Source: Sphaerimonospora mesophila NBRC 14179 = JCM 3151 (GTDB lineage: Bacteria; Actinomycetota; Actinomycetes; Streptosporangiales; Streptosporangiaceae). From it: DNA of 64,000 bases. Where the stretch lies: assembly GCA_001552515.1 (NCBI GenBank), contig BCRI01000024.1:1-64000 (forward strand). Reading direction: 5' to 3'. Below, piece after piece: positions 51,977-61,853 of this stretch. How positions within the stretch are numbered: position 1 is the stretch's first letter; each line of letters begins with the position of its first letter. Made by a program: the position numbers and the translations under genes. Under the pieces are notes generated by a model. It was not told the DNA's origin, did not search any database, and saw only the letters and a program-made list of their open reading frames with translations.

Positions 51977-53158
51977 TCAGGGCGACGCGAGCAGCTCGGG
52001 CGTGATCTCGGCCGGGCAGGTGACCCCGGTCAGCGCCATCGCGATCTCCAGCTCGGCCAGCAGGCAGCGGATCACGTGCCGCACTCCGGCCTCTCCCGCC
52101 AGGCCGAGGCCATAGGCGTACGGACGGCCCAGCATGACGGCCTTCGCCCCGAGCGCCAGCGCCTTGAGCACATCGGTGCCCGTGCGGATGCCGCTGTCGA
52201 ACAGCACGGTGATCCGGTCTCCCACGGCGGCGGCCACCCCGGGCAGCGCGTCCAGCGAACCGATCGCGCCGTCCACCTGCCTGCCGCCGTGGTTGGACAC
52301 GACGACGCCGTCCATCCCCGTGTCGGCCGCCCGCCGCGCGTCGTCGGCGTGCTGGACGCCCTTGAGCACGATCGGCCCCGCCCAGTGCTCCCGCAGGAAG
52401 GCCAGGTCGTCCCAGGTGAGCGAGGGGTCGCCGAAGGTCGCGGCCCAGCGCATGACGGCCGCGTCCCGGTCGGTGACCTCGATCGGGCCGCGGCTCCCGA
52501 TCGCCCGCTGGAAGGCCGGATCGGTGAAGTAGTTCGCCACGCCGACGCCGCGCAGGAACGGCAGGTACCCCTGATCGAGGTCGCGGGGCCGCCAGCCGAG
52601 CGTGTGCGTGTCGAGGGTGACGACCAGCGTCGTGTAACCGGCGGCAACGGCACGCGCCAGGAAGCCGGCCACCACGTCGCGGTCGCTGGACCAGTAGAGC
52701 TGGAACCAGCGCAGGCCACCGGCGTTCGCCTCCGCCGCCTGCTCCATCGAGTGGGAGGCCGCCGTGCTCGCCACGAACGGCACGCCGAGGTCGGCGGCGG
52801 CACGCGCCACGGCGAGATCCCCCTCGGGATGCATGATCGCCAGGACGCCGATCGGCGCGAGCAGCACCGGGACCGGCAGCGTCTGCCCGAGCAGCCGCAC
52901 CGACAGGTCCCGTACGGCGACGTCGCGCAGCATGCGCGGGACGAGCCGCCTGCGCTCGAACGCCTCCCGGTTGGCGCGGGCCGTCGACTCGGTGCCCGCC
53001 GCCCCGGCCACATAGCCGTACGCGGCCGGCGCGATCCGCTCGCCCGCGAGCCGCTCCAGCATCGTGAGGTCGGTGGGCAGCTCCGGCAGCACGTCGCCGA
53101 GCCCGTTCAGGTAGATCTCGTTCTGGAAGTCAGCCGGCGAACCCATGCGGGGATTCAT
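51977..53158 (-). CDS. FMN-dependent 2-hydroxyacid oxidase (lactate oxidase/monooxygenase-like)
   Basis: This 393-residue enzyme has the family core: PVPVLLAPIGVLAIMHPEGD, LYWSSDRDVVAGFLARA, the proton-relay His in VVVSNHGGRQVDGAIGSLDA, and VLFDSGIRTGTDVLKALALG. The active-site Tyr is in YGYVAGAAGTE. Enzymes of this class oxidise L-lactate or other L-2-hydroxy acids with FMN. ATG 53158 has GGGGA directly upstream; a second ATG 12 bases later is possible. A longer frame exists but is shadow-like. Confidence 0.9.
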   Translation of the reverse strand: MNPRMGSPADFQNEIYLNGLGDVLPELPTDLTMLERLAGERIAPAAYGYVAGAAGTESTARANREAFERRRLVPRMLRDVAVRDLSVRLLGQTLPVPVLLAPIGVLAIMHPEGDLAVARAAADLGVPFVASTAASHSMEQAAEANAGGLRWFQLYWSSDRDVVAGFLARAVAAGYTTLVVTLDTHTLGWRPRDLDQGYLPFLRGVGVANYFTDPAFQRAIGSRGPIEVTDRDAAVMRWAATFGDPSLTWDDLAFLREHWAGPIVLKGVQHADDARRAADTGMDGVVVSNHGGRQVDGAIGSLDALPGVAAAVGDRITVLFDSGIRTGTDVLKALALGAKAVMLGRPYAYGLGLAGEAGVRHVIRCLLAELEIAMALTGVTCPAEITPELLASP

Positions 53159-53386
53159 TCCCCGATCTCCACGTGATGCGACCTGTGGGCCCGCCGGTCT
53201 GACGGGCCCACCGCGTTCCCGGCCGCTCCATGGCGGGCGGCCGGGACGGTCCTCTTCCGGCGAGGGTCCCCCGTCCCGCGTGGGTTCCCTGGAGCATCGG
53301 TCAGGTGTCGTCACCGCTGCCGCGGCGTCGGTCCCTCCACCCACGAAGATTCCTCGCAGGCTCGGAATTTCCGCGGGGCCCGGGAT

Positions 53387-53487
53387 GCGCCGGGAGGAAG
53401 CTCCGGTCCGCTGCGAAGCCCGCCGGCCGCGGGCATCCCGTGCGGTCCTCGCTCCCTCCCGCGCCGCTCCCTGCCCCCGGATGGCGG
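53387..53487. repeat. Dispersed intergenic repeat, copy 2
   Basis: This copy shares ordered blocks with 33445-33563 but has an extra TCCGGTC and a changed hairpin centre (AAGCCCGC and GCGGGC arms near 53414-53434). It is followed by the stop of the pectate lyase gene, read from the other strand. The rest of the 360-base gap 53159-53518 shows no gene. Confidence 0.65.
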
Positions 53488-53518
53488 CTACCTGACCGAC
53501 TCTCCAGGCGTTGGCCAC

Positions 53519-55081
53519 TTATCCGGCGTAGGTCTCGAACTCGGCGACCTTCGGCGTGCCGCTCGACCCGGTGATCCTGAAGGTGATCTTCTTCAGCGTG
53601 GTGGGGGCGAAGCCGATGGAGCCCGCCCCGCTGCCGGAGGTCAGAACGGTGCCGGTGTCGTGGTTGAGCACCTGCCAGGAGCGGATGGTGCCGGCGGAGC
53701 CCGCCGCCTCACGGATGATGATCCTGGACACCGTCTTGGCGGAGCCCCACTTGATCGAGATGTCACCGGTCGAGCCGTTCGGCGACCAGTAGGTGCTCAT
53801 GTCGCCGTCCCGCACGTCGCCGTAGCTCGTTCCGGAGGCCTTGCTCGAGCCGTCGGAGCCGGCCCCGATGCTGAGGTTGGTCCCGCCGGGTGTCGGGTCG
53901 GTCGTCGGCGTGGGGGTCGGTGTGGGGGTGGGCGTCGGCTTGGGAGTGGGCGTCGGCGTCGGTGCCGGCGTCTGGGGCGTGCAGTTGCCGTTCGACACCC
54001 GCAGGCCCTTGTTGGCGCCCGCCGTCTGGCGGACGATGTCCGGCACGCAGGACGCCCCGTCCAGTCCGTAGGAGTACGGGACGCTGACCGTGGTGTTGGA
54101 CCGGGGGTCGGGTCCCGCGGGGTGGTTCTTGCTGCCGGGGGCGGACCAGGTCACGTTGTCGAAGATGTTGCCGGCGACCTGCCAGTAGCCGGTCGCGTCG
54201 GTGTAGAAGGTGCCCAGGACGTCCTTGGAGTCCTTGAAGTAGTTGTTCTCCACCTTGGCGCGGGCCCCGGCCCGGGAGTTGATGCCGGACTCGTTGAGCT
54301 TCACGTAGGAGTTGTTGTAGATGTGCGCGATGCCGCCGCGCAGCAGGGGCGTACGGGAGTCGATGTTCTCGTACAGGTTGTGATGGAAGGTGACGAAGCC
54401 GTTCGAGAGCTCGCTCTCACTGGATCCGATGAGCCCACCGCGGCCGGAGTTGCGCAGGACGCTGTACGACAGCGTCACGTACTGGGTGTTGTTCTTCATG
54501 TCGAAGAGGCCGTCGAACCCCTCCGACTCCCCGCCGGAGGCCTCCAGCGTGACGTGGTCGACCCAGACGTTGCGCACGTCCTTCTCCATGCCGATGGCGT
54601 CCCCGCCGTTGGACGTGGGCGACCCCGACTTCTTCACGTTCCGCACGGTCACGTTCTGGATGATGATGTTCCTGGACTCGCGGATGTGGATGCCCAGCTG
54701 GTCGAAGACGGCCCCGCCGCCGACCCCGATGATCGTGACGTTGCTGATCTGCTTGAGCTCGATCACGCCGTCGTTGGTGTTGCAGCTGTTGCCCGACACC
54801 TTGCTGGTGTTGCCGTGATTGATGGTGCCCTCGACCTCGATGATGATCGGGGTGCTGCTGCTGGCCCGGTTGCACAGGGCCGCGTGGATGGCGGTCCCCG
54901 TGGTGGCCCGCACCGTCTGCCCGCCCGCGCCGCCGGTGGTGCCGCCGTTGACGGACGCGTAGCCGGTGGCGCCGCCGGCGGCGGCCGAGGCCTGCGTCTG
55001 CGGTAGGGCCACACCGATCGTGGTCGCGAGGGCCGCGGCGGCCAGCGCCGCCGCGTTTCGCCGTACGGCTGCTCGGTTCAT
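53519..55081 (-). CDS. Secreted pectate lyase (PL1-like) with discoidin-type carbohydrate module
   Basis: This 520-residue exported enzyme has a signal peptide (1-34, ALATTIGVALPQTQASAAAG). A parallel beta-helix pectate lyase domain follows (about 35-345), with VWVDHVTLEA, the calcium-binding and catalytic stretch HHNLYENIDSRTPLLRGG, and AHIYNNSYVKL. A Pro/Thr linker leads to an F5/8 (discoidin)-like domain from about 400 (GDMSTYWSPNGSTGDISIKW). It cleaves polygalacturonate by beta-elimination. ATG 55081 is preceded by GAGGAAAGG. A LacI-type palindrome lies 165 bases upstream. Confidence 0.92.
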   Translation of the reverse strand: MNRAAVRRNAAALAAAALATTIGVALPQTQASAAAGGATGYASVNGGTTGGAGGQTVRATTGTAIHAALCNRASSSTPIIIEVEGTINHGNTSKVSGNSCNTNDGVIELKQISNVTIIGVGGGAVFDQLGIHIRESRNIIIQNVTVRNVKKSGSPTSNGGDAIGMEKDVRNVWVDHVTLEASGGESEGFDGLFDMKNNTQYVTLSYSVLRNSGRGGLIGSSESELSNGFVTFHHNLYENIDSRTPLLRGGIAHIYNNSYVKLNESGINSRAGARAKVENNYFKDSKDVLGTFYTDATGYWQVAGNIFDNVTWSAPGSKNHPAGPDPRSNTTVSVPYSYGLDGASCVPDIVRQTAGANKGLRVSNGNCTPQTPAPTPTPTPKPTPTPTPTPTPTTDPTPGGTNLSIGAGSDGSSKASGTSYGDVRDGDMSTYWSPNGSTGDISIKWGSAKTVSRIIIREAAGSAGTIRSWQVLNHDTGTVLTSGSGAGSIGFAPTTLKKITFRITGSSGTPKVAEFETYAG

Positions 55082-55245
55082 CTCTTCTCGCCTTTCCTCT
55101 TCACGGGCTGGGGGGTTCTCGGTCGCGAGGATGCGGAAGCGGCGGCGGACGTCGGGGCCTGCCCGTACTGAGCCTTGCTCGGATCGGATATGGCGCACGG
55201 ATCCGCGCAGGGTGGTGCGGCGACCTGCGTACCGTCGGGCTTCCT

Positions 55246-55261
55246 CTGAAAGCGCTTTCAG
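55246..55261. promoter_or_regulatory. cre/LacI-type palindromic operator upstream of the pectate lyase gene
   Basis: CTGAAAGCGCTTTCAG is a perfect 16-base palindrome matching the general LacI-family operator pattern with a central CG. It stands 165 bases upstream of the pectate lyase start, so control by a sugar-responsive LacI repressor is likely. No LacI gene is in the window. Confidence 0.65.
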
Positions 55262-55469
55262 GGGCGAGTGAAGCACAGCACGGGGAGCATGTGAAGCGAA
55301 AACGGCCGATTTCGCGGCGGCGCCCGATCCCGACGCCGCGAACGGCCTGCGGGACCGAGCCGCGCCGACCGTCGTGGATCACGGATTCACGCAGGTCGAC
55401 GCGGGTGGCGGGAGGAGTTGGGCGGCCCGTGCCCGGCCGGGCGGAGGCGAAGAAACTTTCATGCCGTCC

Positions 55470-55491
55470 GTCCGGCGGGGTCCTGCCGGAC
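55470..55491 (-). terminator. Hairpin downstream of the sarcosine oxidase operon
   Basis: GTCCGGC and GCCGGAC arms enclose GGGGTCCT, 53 bases after the stop of soxG. An alternative overlapping pairing, GGGGTC with GACCCC, is possible. The gap 55082-55544 otherwise holds the pectate lyase control region and no further gene. Confidence 0.5.
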
Positions 55492-55544
55492 CCCGGCGTC
55501 GCCGGCCTTCACGCACGGTGAAGTCAGGGCGGGGCCGCCGATCG

Positions 55545-56150
55545 TCAGGTGACGTACTCGGTGGCGGCGTCGAGGAGCCATTCGGCCGTGTAGCCCGCGA
55601 AGGACGCGCGGCACAGCACCCAGAACTCGTCGGCTTCCCGGGCGACGAGCACGACCTGGGCCCGCGCCAGCAGCGTCTGCGCGCACCGGCCGGGGCCGAA
55701 GACCCGGGGATGCAGGTCGAGCGCGCAGCCGTGGGCCAGCAGGTCGCGCGACCGCGCTCCCGCGACCACCAGCGTCGTCCGCTGCGCCGAGACGTCCACC
55801 ACGGAGACGTGATCGTCCGCCGTCCCGGCCGCCGTCTCCGCCAGCCGGTCGCGCAGCCCGGGGCCGCGGGCATCGCCCTCGTCCTCGCCCTCATCCGGGC
55901 CGACGACGAGCCACTCGTCGGGGCCGAGCCACAGCACGGTCAGGTCGCCGGATCGTACGGCTCCGCCCGGCTCGACGGGCAGCGGGACGCCGAGCGCGCG
56001 GCCGATCCGCCCGGCCGCCCGGCCCTCGGGGTCCACCCGGACGTTGATCTGCGTCAGGAAGGGAAGCTCGGCCAGGCGCAGCCGCCCGCCCGCGCCCGCC
56101 GCCTCGAACCTGGCCGCGAACCCGGCCAGGGGACTCCTGCGCTCAGCCAT
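55545..56150 (-). CDS. soxG: Sarcosine oxidase gamma subunit
   Basis: This 201-residue subunit of heterotetrameric sarcosine oxidase has LRLAELPFLTQINVRVDP, WLGPDEWLVVG, the DVSAQRTTLVVAG core and the ending DEFWVLCRASFAGYTAEWLL, typical of SoxG. It overlaps soxA by 8 bases and is the last gene of the operon. The complex oxidises sarcosine to glycine in the cytoplasm and transfers the methyl carbon to tetrahydrofolate. Confidence 0.9.
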   Translation of the reverse strand: MAERRSPLAGFAARFEAAGAGGRLRLAELPFLTQINVRVDPEGRAAGRIGRALGVPLPVEPGGAVRSGDLTVLWLGPDEWLVVGPDEGEDEGDARGPGLRDRLAETAAGTADDHVSVVDVSAQRTTLVVAGARSRDLLAHGCALDLHPRVFGPGRCAQTLLARAQVVLVAREADEFWVLCRASFAGYTAEWLLDAATEYVT

Positions 56151-58962
56151 CGCGGCGTGCTCCTTCCGGGTCGTACAGCACGTGATGGGCGACCGTCACC
56201 GGGACCGTCTCCGCCCCCATCGCCGCGTGCAGCCGCGCGCCGATGCGCTCGCGTCCGCCGCTGATCAGGGCGAGCGCGAAGGTCCGCCCGAGGGCCGCGC
56301 TGCGGTAGCTGGAGGTGACGTGGCCGAGCGGGCGCGTGCCGCCGGGCTCCACCAGGTGAACGCCCTCGGGCAGCAGCCGACCGGTGTCCTCCGGCAGCAG
56401 CCCGACGAGCTGCTTGCGGTCCGGCCGGGCGGTGTCGGCCCGGCCGAACGACCGCTTGCCGATGAAGTCGGGCTTCTTCTTCGACACCACCCAGGCCATG
56501 CCGAGGTCCTGCGGGGTGACGGTGCCGTCGGTGTCCTGCCCGATGATGGGATATCCCTTCTCCGCGCGCAGGACGTGCATGGTCTCGGTGCCGTACGGCG
56601 TGACGCCGGCGGCCTCCACCGCCTCCCACAGCGCGAGGCCGTACCATGACCGCACGTTGATCTCGTAGGCGAGCTCGCCGGAGAAGCTGATGCGGCACAC
56701 CCGCGCCGGGATGCCGGCGACCTCCGTGTCCCGCCAGGTCATGAACGGGAAGCTCGGGTTGCCCACGGCGAGGCCCGGCGCGAGTCCGGCGAGGACCTCG
56801 CGCGAGCGCGGCCCGACGAGCGCCACCGTCGCCCACTGCTCGGTGACCGAGGTGCAGTGCACCCGCAGCGAGGGCCACTCGGTCTGCAGCCACTCCTCCA
56901 TCCAGTCGAGCACCGCCGCGGCGTTGCCGGTGGTCGTGGTGACGAGGAAGCGGTCGTCGGCCAGCCGGATGACGGTGCCGTCGTCGAAGACCATGCCGTC
57001 GGGGCGGCACATCACGCCGTACCTGATCGAGCCGACGGCGAGCGTGCTCATCATGTTCGTGTAGAGCCGGTCGAGGAACTCGGCGGCGTCCGGCCCGATC
57101 ACGTCGATCTTGCCGAGCGTCGACGCGTCCATCATCGCCACGTCCTCGCGGGCGGCGCGGCACTCGCGCAGCACCGCGGCCGCCATGTCCTCCCCCTCCC
57201 TGGGGTAGTACCACGGCCGCTTCCACTGCCCGACGTTCTCGAACAGCGCCCCGCTGTCCACGTGCCGGTCGTGCATGGCGGTGACGCGCACCGGGTCGTG
57301 CAGACTCCCCCGGTCGCGCCCGGCCAGGGCGGCGAAGGAGACCGGCGCGTACGGCGCGCGGAAGGTCGTCACGCCGAGGTCGGCGACGTCGACGCCCAGG
57401 GCGTGCGCCGTGATCGCGCTGGTCAGCAGCCCGGAGGTGCGGCCCTGGTCGTGGGCGGTCCCGGCCGTGGTGTACCGCTTGACGTGCTCGACCGAGCGCA
57501 GGCCCGCCCCGGTGGCGCGCAGCACGTCGGCGACGGTCACGTCCCGCTGCAGGTCGACGAAGTGCTCGCGGTGGTCGGCGCCGTCGGCGGGCGGCACGAG
57601 CCACAGGTGCCGCGCGGGCGCCGCCTCGGGCTCGTGCTCGACCGCCGGCGGCGGAGCCGGGTCCGGTACGGCGAAGCCCGCGGCGGCGAGCGCCCGCCGA
57701 CCGGCCTCCGCGCCGTCGCGCAGGCAGCCGGACAGGGTCGGCACGCCACGGGCGGACCCGGCCGCCTCCACCGCCTGGCGGATCTCGCCCGGCACGAACG
57801 CGCCGATCTCCTCGTCGAACCGCAGCGCCCCGCCGGCCTGGCTGAACAGGTGGACGACCGGCGTCCAGCCACCGGAGACGAGCAGCAGGTCGGCGGGCAC
57901 CTCGCGGGCCTGCCCACCGGCCTCGGATGCGATCGAGACGGCGGCGACCTCGCCGTCTCCCACCGCTGCCCGCACCACATGCCCGGTGCGCACCTCGATG
58001 TCGCGCTCGGCGCACCGGCGCGCCCACTCCTCGCCCGGCGCCCGCCGTACGTCCACGATCGCGGCGATCTCGATCCCGGCGCCGGCCAGGTCGAGCGCGG
58101 CGGGATAGGCGCTGTCGTTGGTGGTGAAGACGACCGCGCGCCGCCCGGGCCGCACGCCGTACTGATTCACGTAGGCGCGGGCGGCCCCGGCGAGCATGAC
58201 GCCGGGCAGGTCGTTGCCGGCGAAGGCGGGGAAGCGCTCGTGGGCCCCGGTCGCCAGCACCACCCGCCGGGCCCGGATCCGCCAGATCCGTTCGCGTGCC
58301 ATCGTGGCGGGCGCGGCCGCACCCAGATGGTTCGTCCGCCGCTCGACCGCGACGACGTAGTTGTCGTCGTAGTGGCCGAAGACGGTCGTACGGCACAGCA
58401 CCCGCACGTCGTCGAAGCCGCCCAGCTCGGCGGCGCGCTCGGCGGCCCAGCGGCGGCCGGGCAGGCCGTCGACGGTCTCGGCGGTGCCGAGGAGGCTCCC
58501 GCCGGGCTCGGGCCGCTCGTCCGCGAGGATCACCCTGGCCCCGCCGCGCGCGGCTTCGGCGGCCGCCATGAGGCCGGCCGGTCCCGCGCCGACCACGAGC
58601 ACGTCGCAGTGGGCGTGCACGCTGTCGTAGCGCGCCGGGTCCGGCCGGTCGGCGAGCCGTCCCTTGCCGGGCAGGCCGGTGGCGACCAGGCCGTCGTAGA
58701 GCTCGACGGTCGTGGCGGGCAGCATCGGCTCGGGGAACGGCGTCTCGACCTGGACGAGCGCGTTGGGCTCCTCGACGCCGGCCGAGAAGATCCCCCTGGG
58801 CCGGCCGAGCTTCACGCTGGTGGCCACCCGCCGGACGCCGGACGCCAGCAACGCGGCCGCGAGCGTGTCGCCGCTGCGGCCCTCGTAGTCGCGGCCGTCG
58901 AAGCGGAACCGCAGCACCTCGCCCGGCCGATCGGCCTGAACCGGCCGTTCCGTCGCCGTCAT
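56143..58962 (-). CDS. soxA: Sarcosine oxidase alpha subunit
   Basis: This 939-residue subunit has an N-terminal ferredoxin-like segment (DYEGRSGDTLAAALLASGVR), an NAD-binding domain (DVLVVGAGPAGLMAAAEAAR near 130) and a C-terminal aminomethyltransferase (GcvT-like) domain. The latter spans about 560-930 and includes RAEKGYPIIGQDTDG and SYRSAALGRTFALALI. Length is normal for SoxA. The GcvT domain binds folate and receives the one-carbon unit. It overlaps soxD by 4 bases. Confidence 0.95.
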   Translation of the reverse strand: MTATERPVQADRPGEVLRFRFDGRDYEGRSGDTLAAALLASGVRRVATSVKLGRPRGIFSAGVEEPNALVQVETPFPEPMLPATTVELYDGLVATGLPGKGRLADRPDPARYDSVHAHCDVLVVGAGPAGLMAAAEAARGGARVILADERPEPGGSLLGTAETVDGLPGRRWAAERAAELGGFDDVRVLCRTTVFGHYDDNYVVAVERRTNHLGAAAPATMARERIWRIRARRVVLATGAHERFPAFAGNDLPGVMLAGAARAYVNQYGVRPGRRAVVFTTNDSAYPAALDLAGAGIEIAAIVDVRRAPGEEWARRCAERDIEVRTGHVVRAAVGDGEVAAVSIASEAGGQAREVPADLLLVSGGWTPVVHLFSQAGGALRFDEEIGAFVPGEIRQAVEAAGSARGVPTLSGCLRDGAEAGRRALAAAGFAVPDPAPPPAVEHEPEAAPARHLWLVPPADGADHREHFVDLQRDVTVADVLRATGAGLRSVEHVKRYTTAGTAHDQGRTSGLLTSAITAHALGVDVADLGVTTFRAPYAPVSFAALAGRDRGSLHDPVRVTAMHDRHVDSGALFENVGQWKRPWYYPREGEDMAAAVLRECRAAREDVAMMDASTLGKIDVIGPDAAEFLDRLYTNMMSTLAVGSIRYGVMCRPDGMVFDDGTVIRLADDRFLVTTTTGNAAAVLDWMEEWLQTEWPSLRVHCTSVTEQWATVALVGPRSREVLAGLAPGLAVGNPSFPFMTWRDTEVAGIPARVCRISFSGELAYEINVRSWYGLALWEAVEAAGVTPYGTETMHVLRAEKGYPIIGQDTDGTVTPQDLGMAWVVSKKKPDFIGKRSFGRADTARPDRKQLVGLLPEDTGRLLPEGVHLVEPGGTRPLGHVTSSYRSAALGRTFALALISGGRERIGARLHAAMGAETVPVTVAHHVLYDPEGARRDG

Positions 58963-59237
58963 GCGATCACCGGCCGGGGCTCGCCGATCCGGTAGACGGC
59001 GTGGATCTCGTTGGTCGCGGTGTCCCGTACGACGTTGAACCAGCGGCGGCAGCCCGCCGAGTGGCTCCACCGTTCGGCGAAGGGCCCCTTGGGGTTGTCC
59101 CGGAAGAACAGGTAGCGCGCCCACTCCTCGTCGGAGAGAGCGGCGGGGTCGTCCGGATAGGCCACGTGCGCCTGACCGCCGTAATGGAACTCGATCTCGT
59201 CACGCGGCCCGCACCAGGGGCAGGGGATCAGCAGCAT
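58959..59237 (-). CDS. soxD: Sarcosine oxidase delta subunit
   Basis: This 92-residue subunit has the zinc site opening MLLIPCPWCGPRDEIEFHYG (Cys6, Cys9) and the typical SEEWARYLF-like stretch (SDEEWARYLFFRDNPKG). WSHSAGCRRWFNVVRDT supplies further ligands. ATG 59237 is preferred to a start 27 bases upstream. ATGA overlap couples it to soxA. SoxD bridges the other subunits. Confidence 0.93.
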   Translation of the reverse strand: MLLIPCPWCGPRDEIEFHYGGQAHVAYPDDPAALSDEEWARYLFFRDNPKGPFAERWSHSAGCRRWFNVVRDTATNEIHAVYRIGEPRPVIA

Positions 59238-59270
59238 TCGGAGGGGCTCCTCAGTGCACGGCAAGCGGAA

Positions 59271-60488
59271 TCAGTGGGCGACGGCGGCGGCGCCGTGCTC
59301 GTCGACGAGCGCCCCGGTGGTGAATCGGTCGAGGGAGAAGGGGGCGCTCAGCGGATGCGGCTCGCCGTGCGCGATCGTGTGGGCGTAGCACCAGCCGACC
59401 CCGGGGGTGGCCTTGAACCCGCCGGTGCCCCAGCCGCAGTTGACGTACAGGCCGTCGACTCCGGTGAGCCCGACGATCGGCGATGCGTCTGGGGTGACGT
59501 CGACCACGCCGCCCCACGTCCGCAGCACGTGGGCGCGCGCGAAGATCGGGAACAGCTCCAGCGCGGCCGACATCTGCCGCTCGATGACGTGGAACGCCCC
59601 GCGCTGGCGGTAGGAGTTGGGCGCGTCGATGCCCGCCCCCATGACCAGCTCCCCCTTGTGGGCCTGGCTGACGTAGACGTGCACCGCGTTGGACATGACC
59701 ACGGTCGGGTGCACCGGCTCCAGCAGCTCCGACACCAGCGCCTGCAGCGGATGGCTCTGCAGCGGCAGCGCCACCCCGGCCATCGCGGCGACCACCGACG
59801 AGTGCCCGGCCGCGCACAGCGCGACCCGGCCCGCCGCGATCGGCCCCCGGGTGGTCCGCACCCCGGTCACCCGGCCGTCGCGCACGTCCAGCCCGGTGAC
59901 CTCGCAGTTCTCGATCAGGTCCACGCCGTACGCCGCGGCGGCGCGGGCGAACCCCCACGCCACGTAGTCGTGCTTGGCGATGCCGGCGCGCGGCTGGTAC
60001 GTCGCGCCGAGCACGGGATAGCGCACGTCCGGGGAGACGTCGACGATCGGGCAGACCTCCTTGACCTGCTCCGGTCCGAGCCACTCGGCGTCGACCCCGT
60101 TGAGCCGGTTGGCGTGCACGCGGCGGACTCCGTCGCGCACGTCCTGGAGGCTGTGGGCGAGGTTGAGCACGCCGCGCTGGCTGAACAGCAGCGGGTAGCC
60201 GAGATCGTCCTCGAGCCCCTCCCAGAGCTTGAGCGCGTGTTCGTAGATGCCCGCGCTCTCGTCCCACAGGTAGTTGGACCGGATGATCGTCGTGTTGCGC
60301 GCCATGTTGCCGCCGGCGAGCCAGCCGCGCTCCAGCACCGCGACGTTCGTGATGCCATGATTTTTCGCCAGATAGTAGGCGGTCGCGAGGCCGTGGCCGC
60401 CGCCGCCGACAATCACCACGTCGTACGAGCGCTTCGGCTCGGCGGCGGCCCACAGCCGGTCCGGGTGGTCCAGCGAACTCTCTGTCAT
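59271..60488 (-). CDS. soxB: Sarcosine oxidase beta subunit
   Basis: This 405-residue flavoprotein has the dinucleotide motif [17 protein letters not shown] (28-33 for GxGxxG) and the typical SoxB stretch [37 protein letters not shown]-like residues lie near the FMN/FAD active-site end. It carries the covalent FMN and oxidises sarcosine. It overlaps glyA by 4 bases and precedes soxD by 33 bases. Confidence 0.95.
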   Translation of the reverse strand: MTESSLDHPDRLWAAAEPKRSYDVVIVGGGGHGLATAYYLAKNHGITNVAVLERGWLAGGNMARNTTIIRSNYLWDESAGIYEHALKLWEGLEDDLGYPLLFSQRGVLNLAHSLQDVRDGVRRVHANRLNGVDAEWLGPEQVKEVCPIVDVSPDVRYPVLGATYQPRAGIAKHDYVAWGFARAAAAYGVDLIENCEVTGLDVRDGRVTGVRTTRGPIAAGRVALCAAGHSSVVAAMAGVALPLQSHPLQALVSELLEPVHPTVVMSNAVHVYVSQAHKGELVMGAGIDAPNSYRQRGAFHVIERQMSAALELFPIFARAHVLRTWGGVVDVTPDASPIVGLTGVDGLYVNCGWGTGGFKATPGVGWCYAHTIAHGEPHPLSAPFSLDRFTTGALVDEHGAAAVAH

Positions 60489-61756
60489 CGGGTCAGTTCC
60501 GGGTAGAGGGGATGCTTGGCCGCGAGGGCCCCGACCCGCTCGCGCAGCGCGGCCAGGTCGGCGCCGGGCTTGAGCACCTGCGCGATCACGTCGGAGACCT
60601 CCTCGAACTCGGAGCGGGCGAACCCGCGGGTGGCCAGGGCCGGCGTGCCGATCCGCAGGCCGGAGGTGACCATCGGCGGCCGGGGGTCGAACGGCACGGC
60701 GTTGCGGTTGACCGTGATGCCCGCCTCGTGCAGCCGGTCCTCGGCCTGCCTGCCGTCCAGCTCGGACTCGCGCAGGTCGACCAGCACGAGGTGGACGTCG
60801 GTGCCGCCGGTGAGGACGCGTACACCCGCCCCGGCGACGTCGGCGGCGAGCAGCCGGTCGGCGAGGATCCGCGCCCCCTCGAGCGTGCGCCGCTGGCGGT
60901 CGCGGAACCACTCGCCTGCCGCGACCTTGAAGGAGACGGCCTTGGCGGCGATCACGTGTTCGAGCGGGCCGCCCTGCTGTCCGGGGAACACCGCGGAGTT
61001 GATCTTCTTGGCCAGCTCCTCGGTCGACAGGATCACCCCGCCGCGCGGCCCGCCGAGCGTCTTGTGGGTGGTCGTGGTCACCACGTGGGCGTGCGGCACG
61101 GGCGAGGGGTGCAGCCCGGCGGCGACCAGACCGGCGAAGTGCGCCATGTCGACCATGAGGTAGGCGCCGACCTCGTCGGCGATCCGCCGGAAGGCCGCGA
61201 AGTCGAGGTGGCGGGGGTAGGCCGACCACCCCGCGATGATCAGCTTGGGCCGGTGCTCGCGGGCCAGCCGTTCCACCTCGTCCATGTCGACGAGGTTGTC
61301 CTCGCGCCGGACGTGGTAGGCGACCACGTTGTAGAGCCTGCCGGAGAAGTTGATCCGCATGCCGTGGGTGAGGTGGCCGCCGTGCGCCAGGTCGAGCCCG
61401 AGGATCGTGTCGCCCGGCTCCAGCAGCGCGGCCATCGTCGCGGCGTTGGCCTGCGCGCCCGAGTGGGGCTGCACGTTGGCGGCCTGCGCGCCGAACAGCT
61501 CCTTGACCCGGTCGATGGCGAGCGCCTCGACCACGTCGACGTGCTCGCAGCCGCCGTAGTAGCGCCTGCCCGGGTAGCCCTCCGCGTACTTGTTGGTGAG
61601 CACGGAGCCCTGCGCCGTCATCACCGAGACGGGGGCGAAGTTCTCCGACGCGATCATCTCCAGCGTGGTCCGCTGGCGGCGCAGCTCGTCGCCGATCGCG
61701 GCGGCGATCTCGGGGTCGACCTCGGCGAGCGGTGTGTCGATCATCGGTTCTGTCAC
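60485..61756 (-). CDS. glyA: Serine hydroxymethyltransferase
   Basis: This 423-residue PLP enzyme interconverts serine and glycine using tetrahydrofolate. Signatures are [38 protein letters not shown] and the PLP-binding Lys232 in [17 protein letters not shown] 61756 and ATG 61744 are both possible starts. It lies in the sarcosine oxidase operon, as in many proteobacteria and actinomycetes, and converts sarcosine-derived glycine and one-carbon units to serine. A second housekeeping glyA elsewhere is likely. Confidence 0.95.
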   Translation of the reverse strand: MTEPMIDTPLAEVDPEIAAAIGDELRRQRTTLEMIASENFAPVSVMTAQGSVLTNKYAEGYPGRRYYGGCEHVDVVEALAIDRVKELFGAQAANVQPHSGAQANAATMAALLEPGDTILGLDLAHGGHLTHGMRINFSGRLYNVVAYHVRREDNLVDMDEVERLAREHRPKLIIAGWSAYPRHLDFAAFRRIADEVGAYLMVDMAHFAGLVAAGLHPSPVPHAHVVTTTTHKTLGGPRGGVILSTEELAKKINSAVFPGQQGGPLEHVIAAKAVSFKVAAGEWFRDRQRRTLEGARILADRLLAADVAGAGVRVLTGGTDVHLVLVDLRESELDGRQAEDRLHEAGITVNRNAVPFDPRPPMVTSGLRIGTPALATRGFARSEFEEVSDVIAQVLKPGADLAALRERVGALAAKHPLYPELTR

Positions 61757-61853
61757 CGGTTTCCAGCCTTTCTACGCGTGGTGCGCACGGAGCGCCTCGG
61801 GTGCGGAGCCCTGGGAGCCCCGCATGCGCGGCGGCCCTCGCACTCGAAGATCC

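Noticed and set aside
56857-58995. 712-codon + strand frame opposite soxA
   Set aside because: Antisense shadow of soxA, which has full family conservation.
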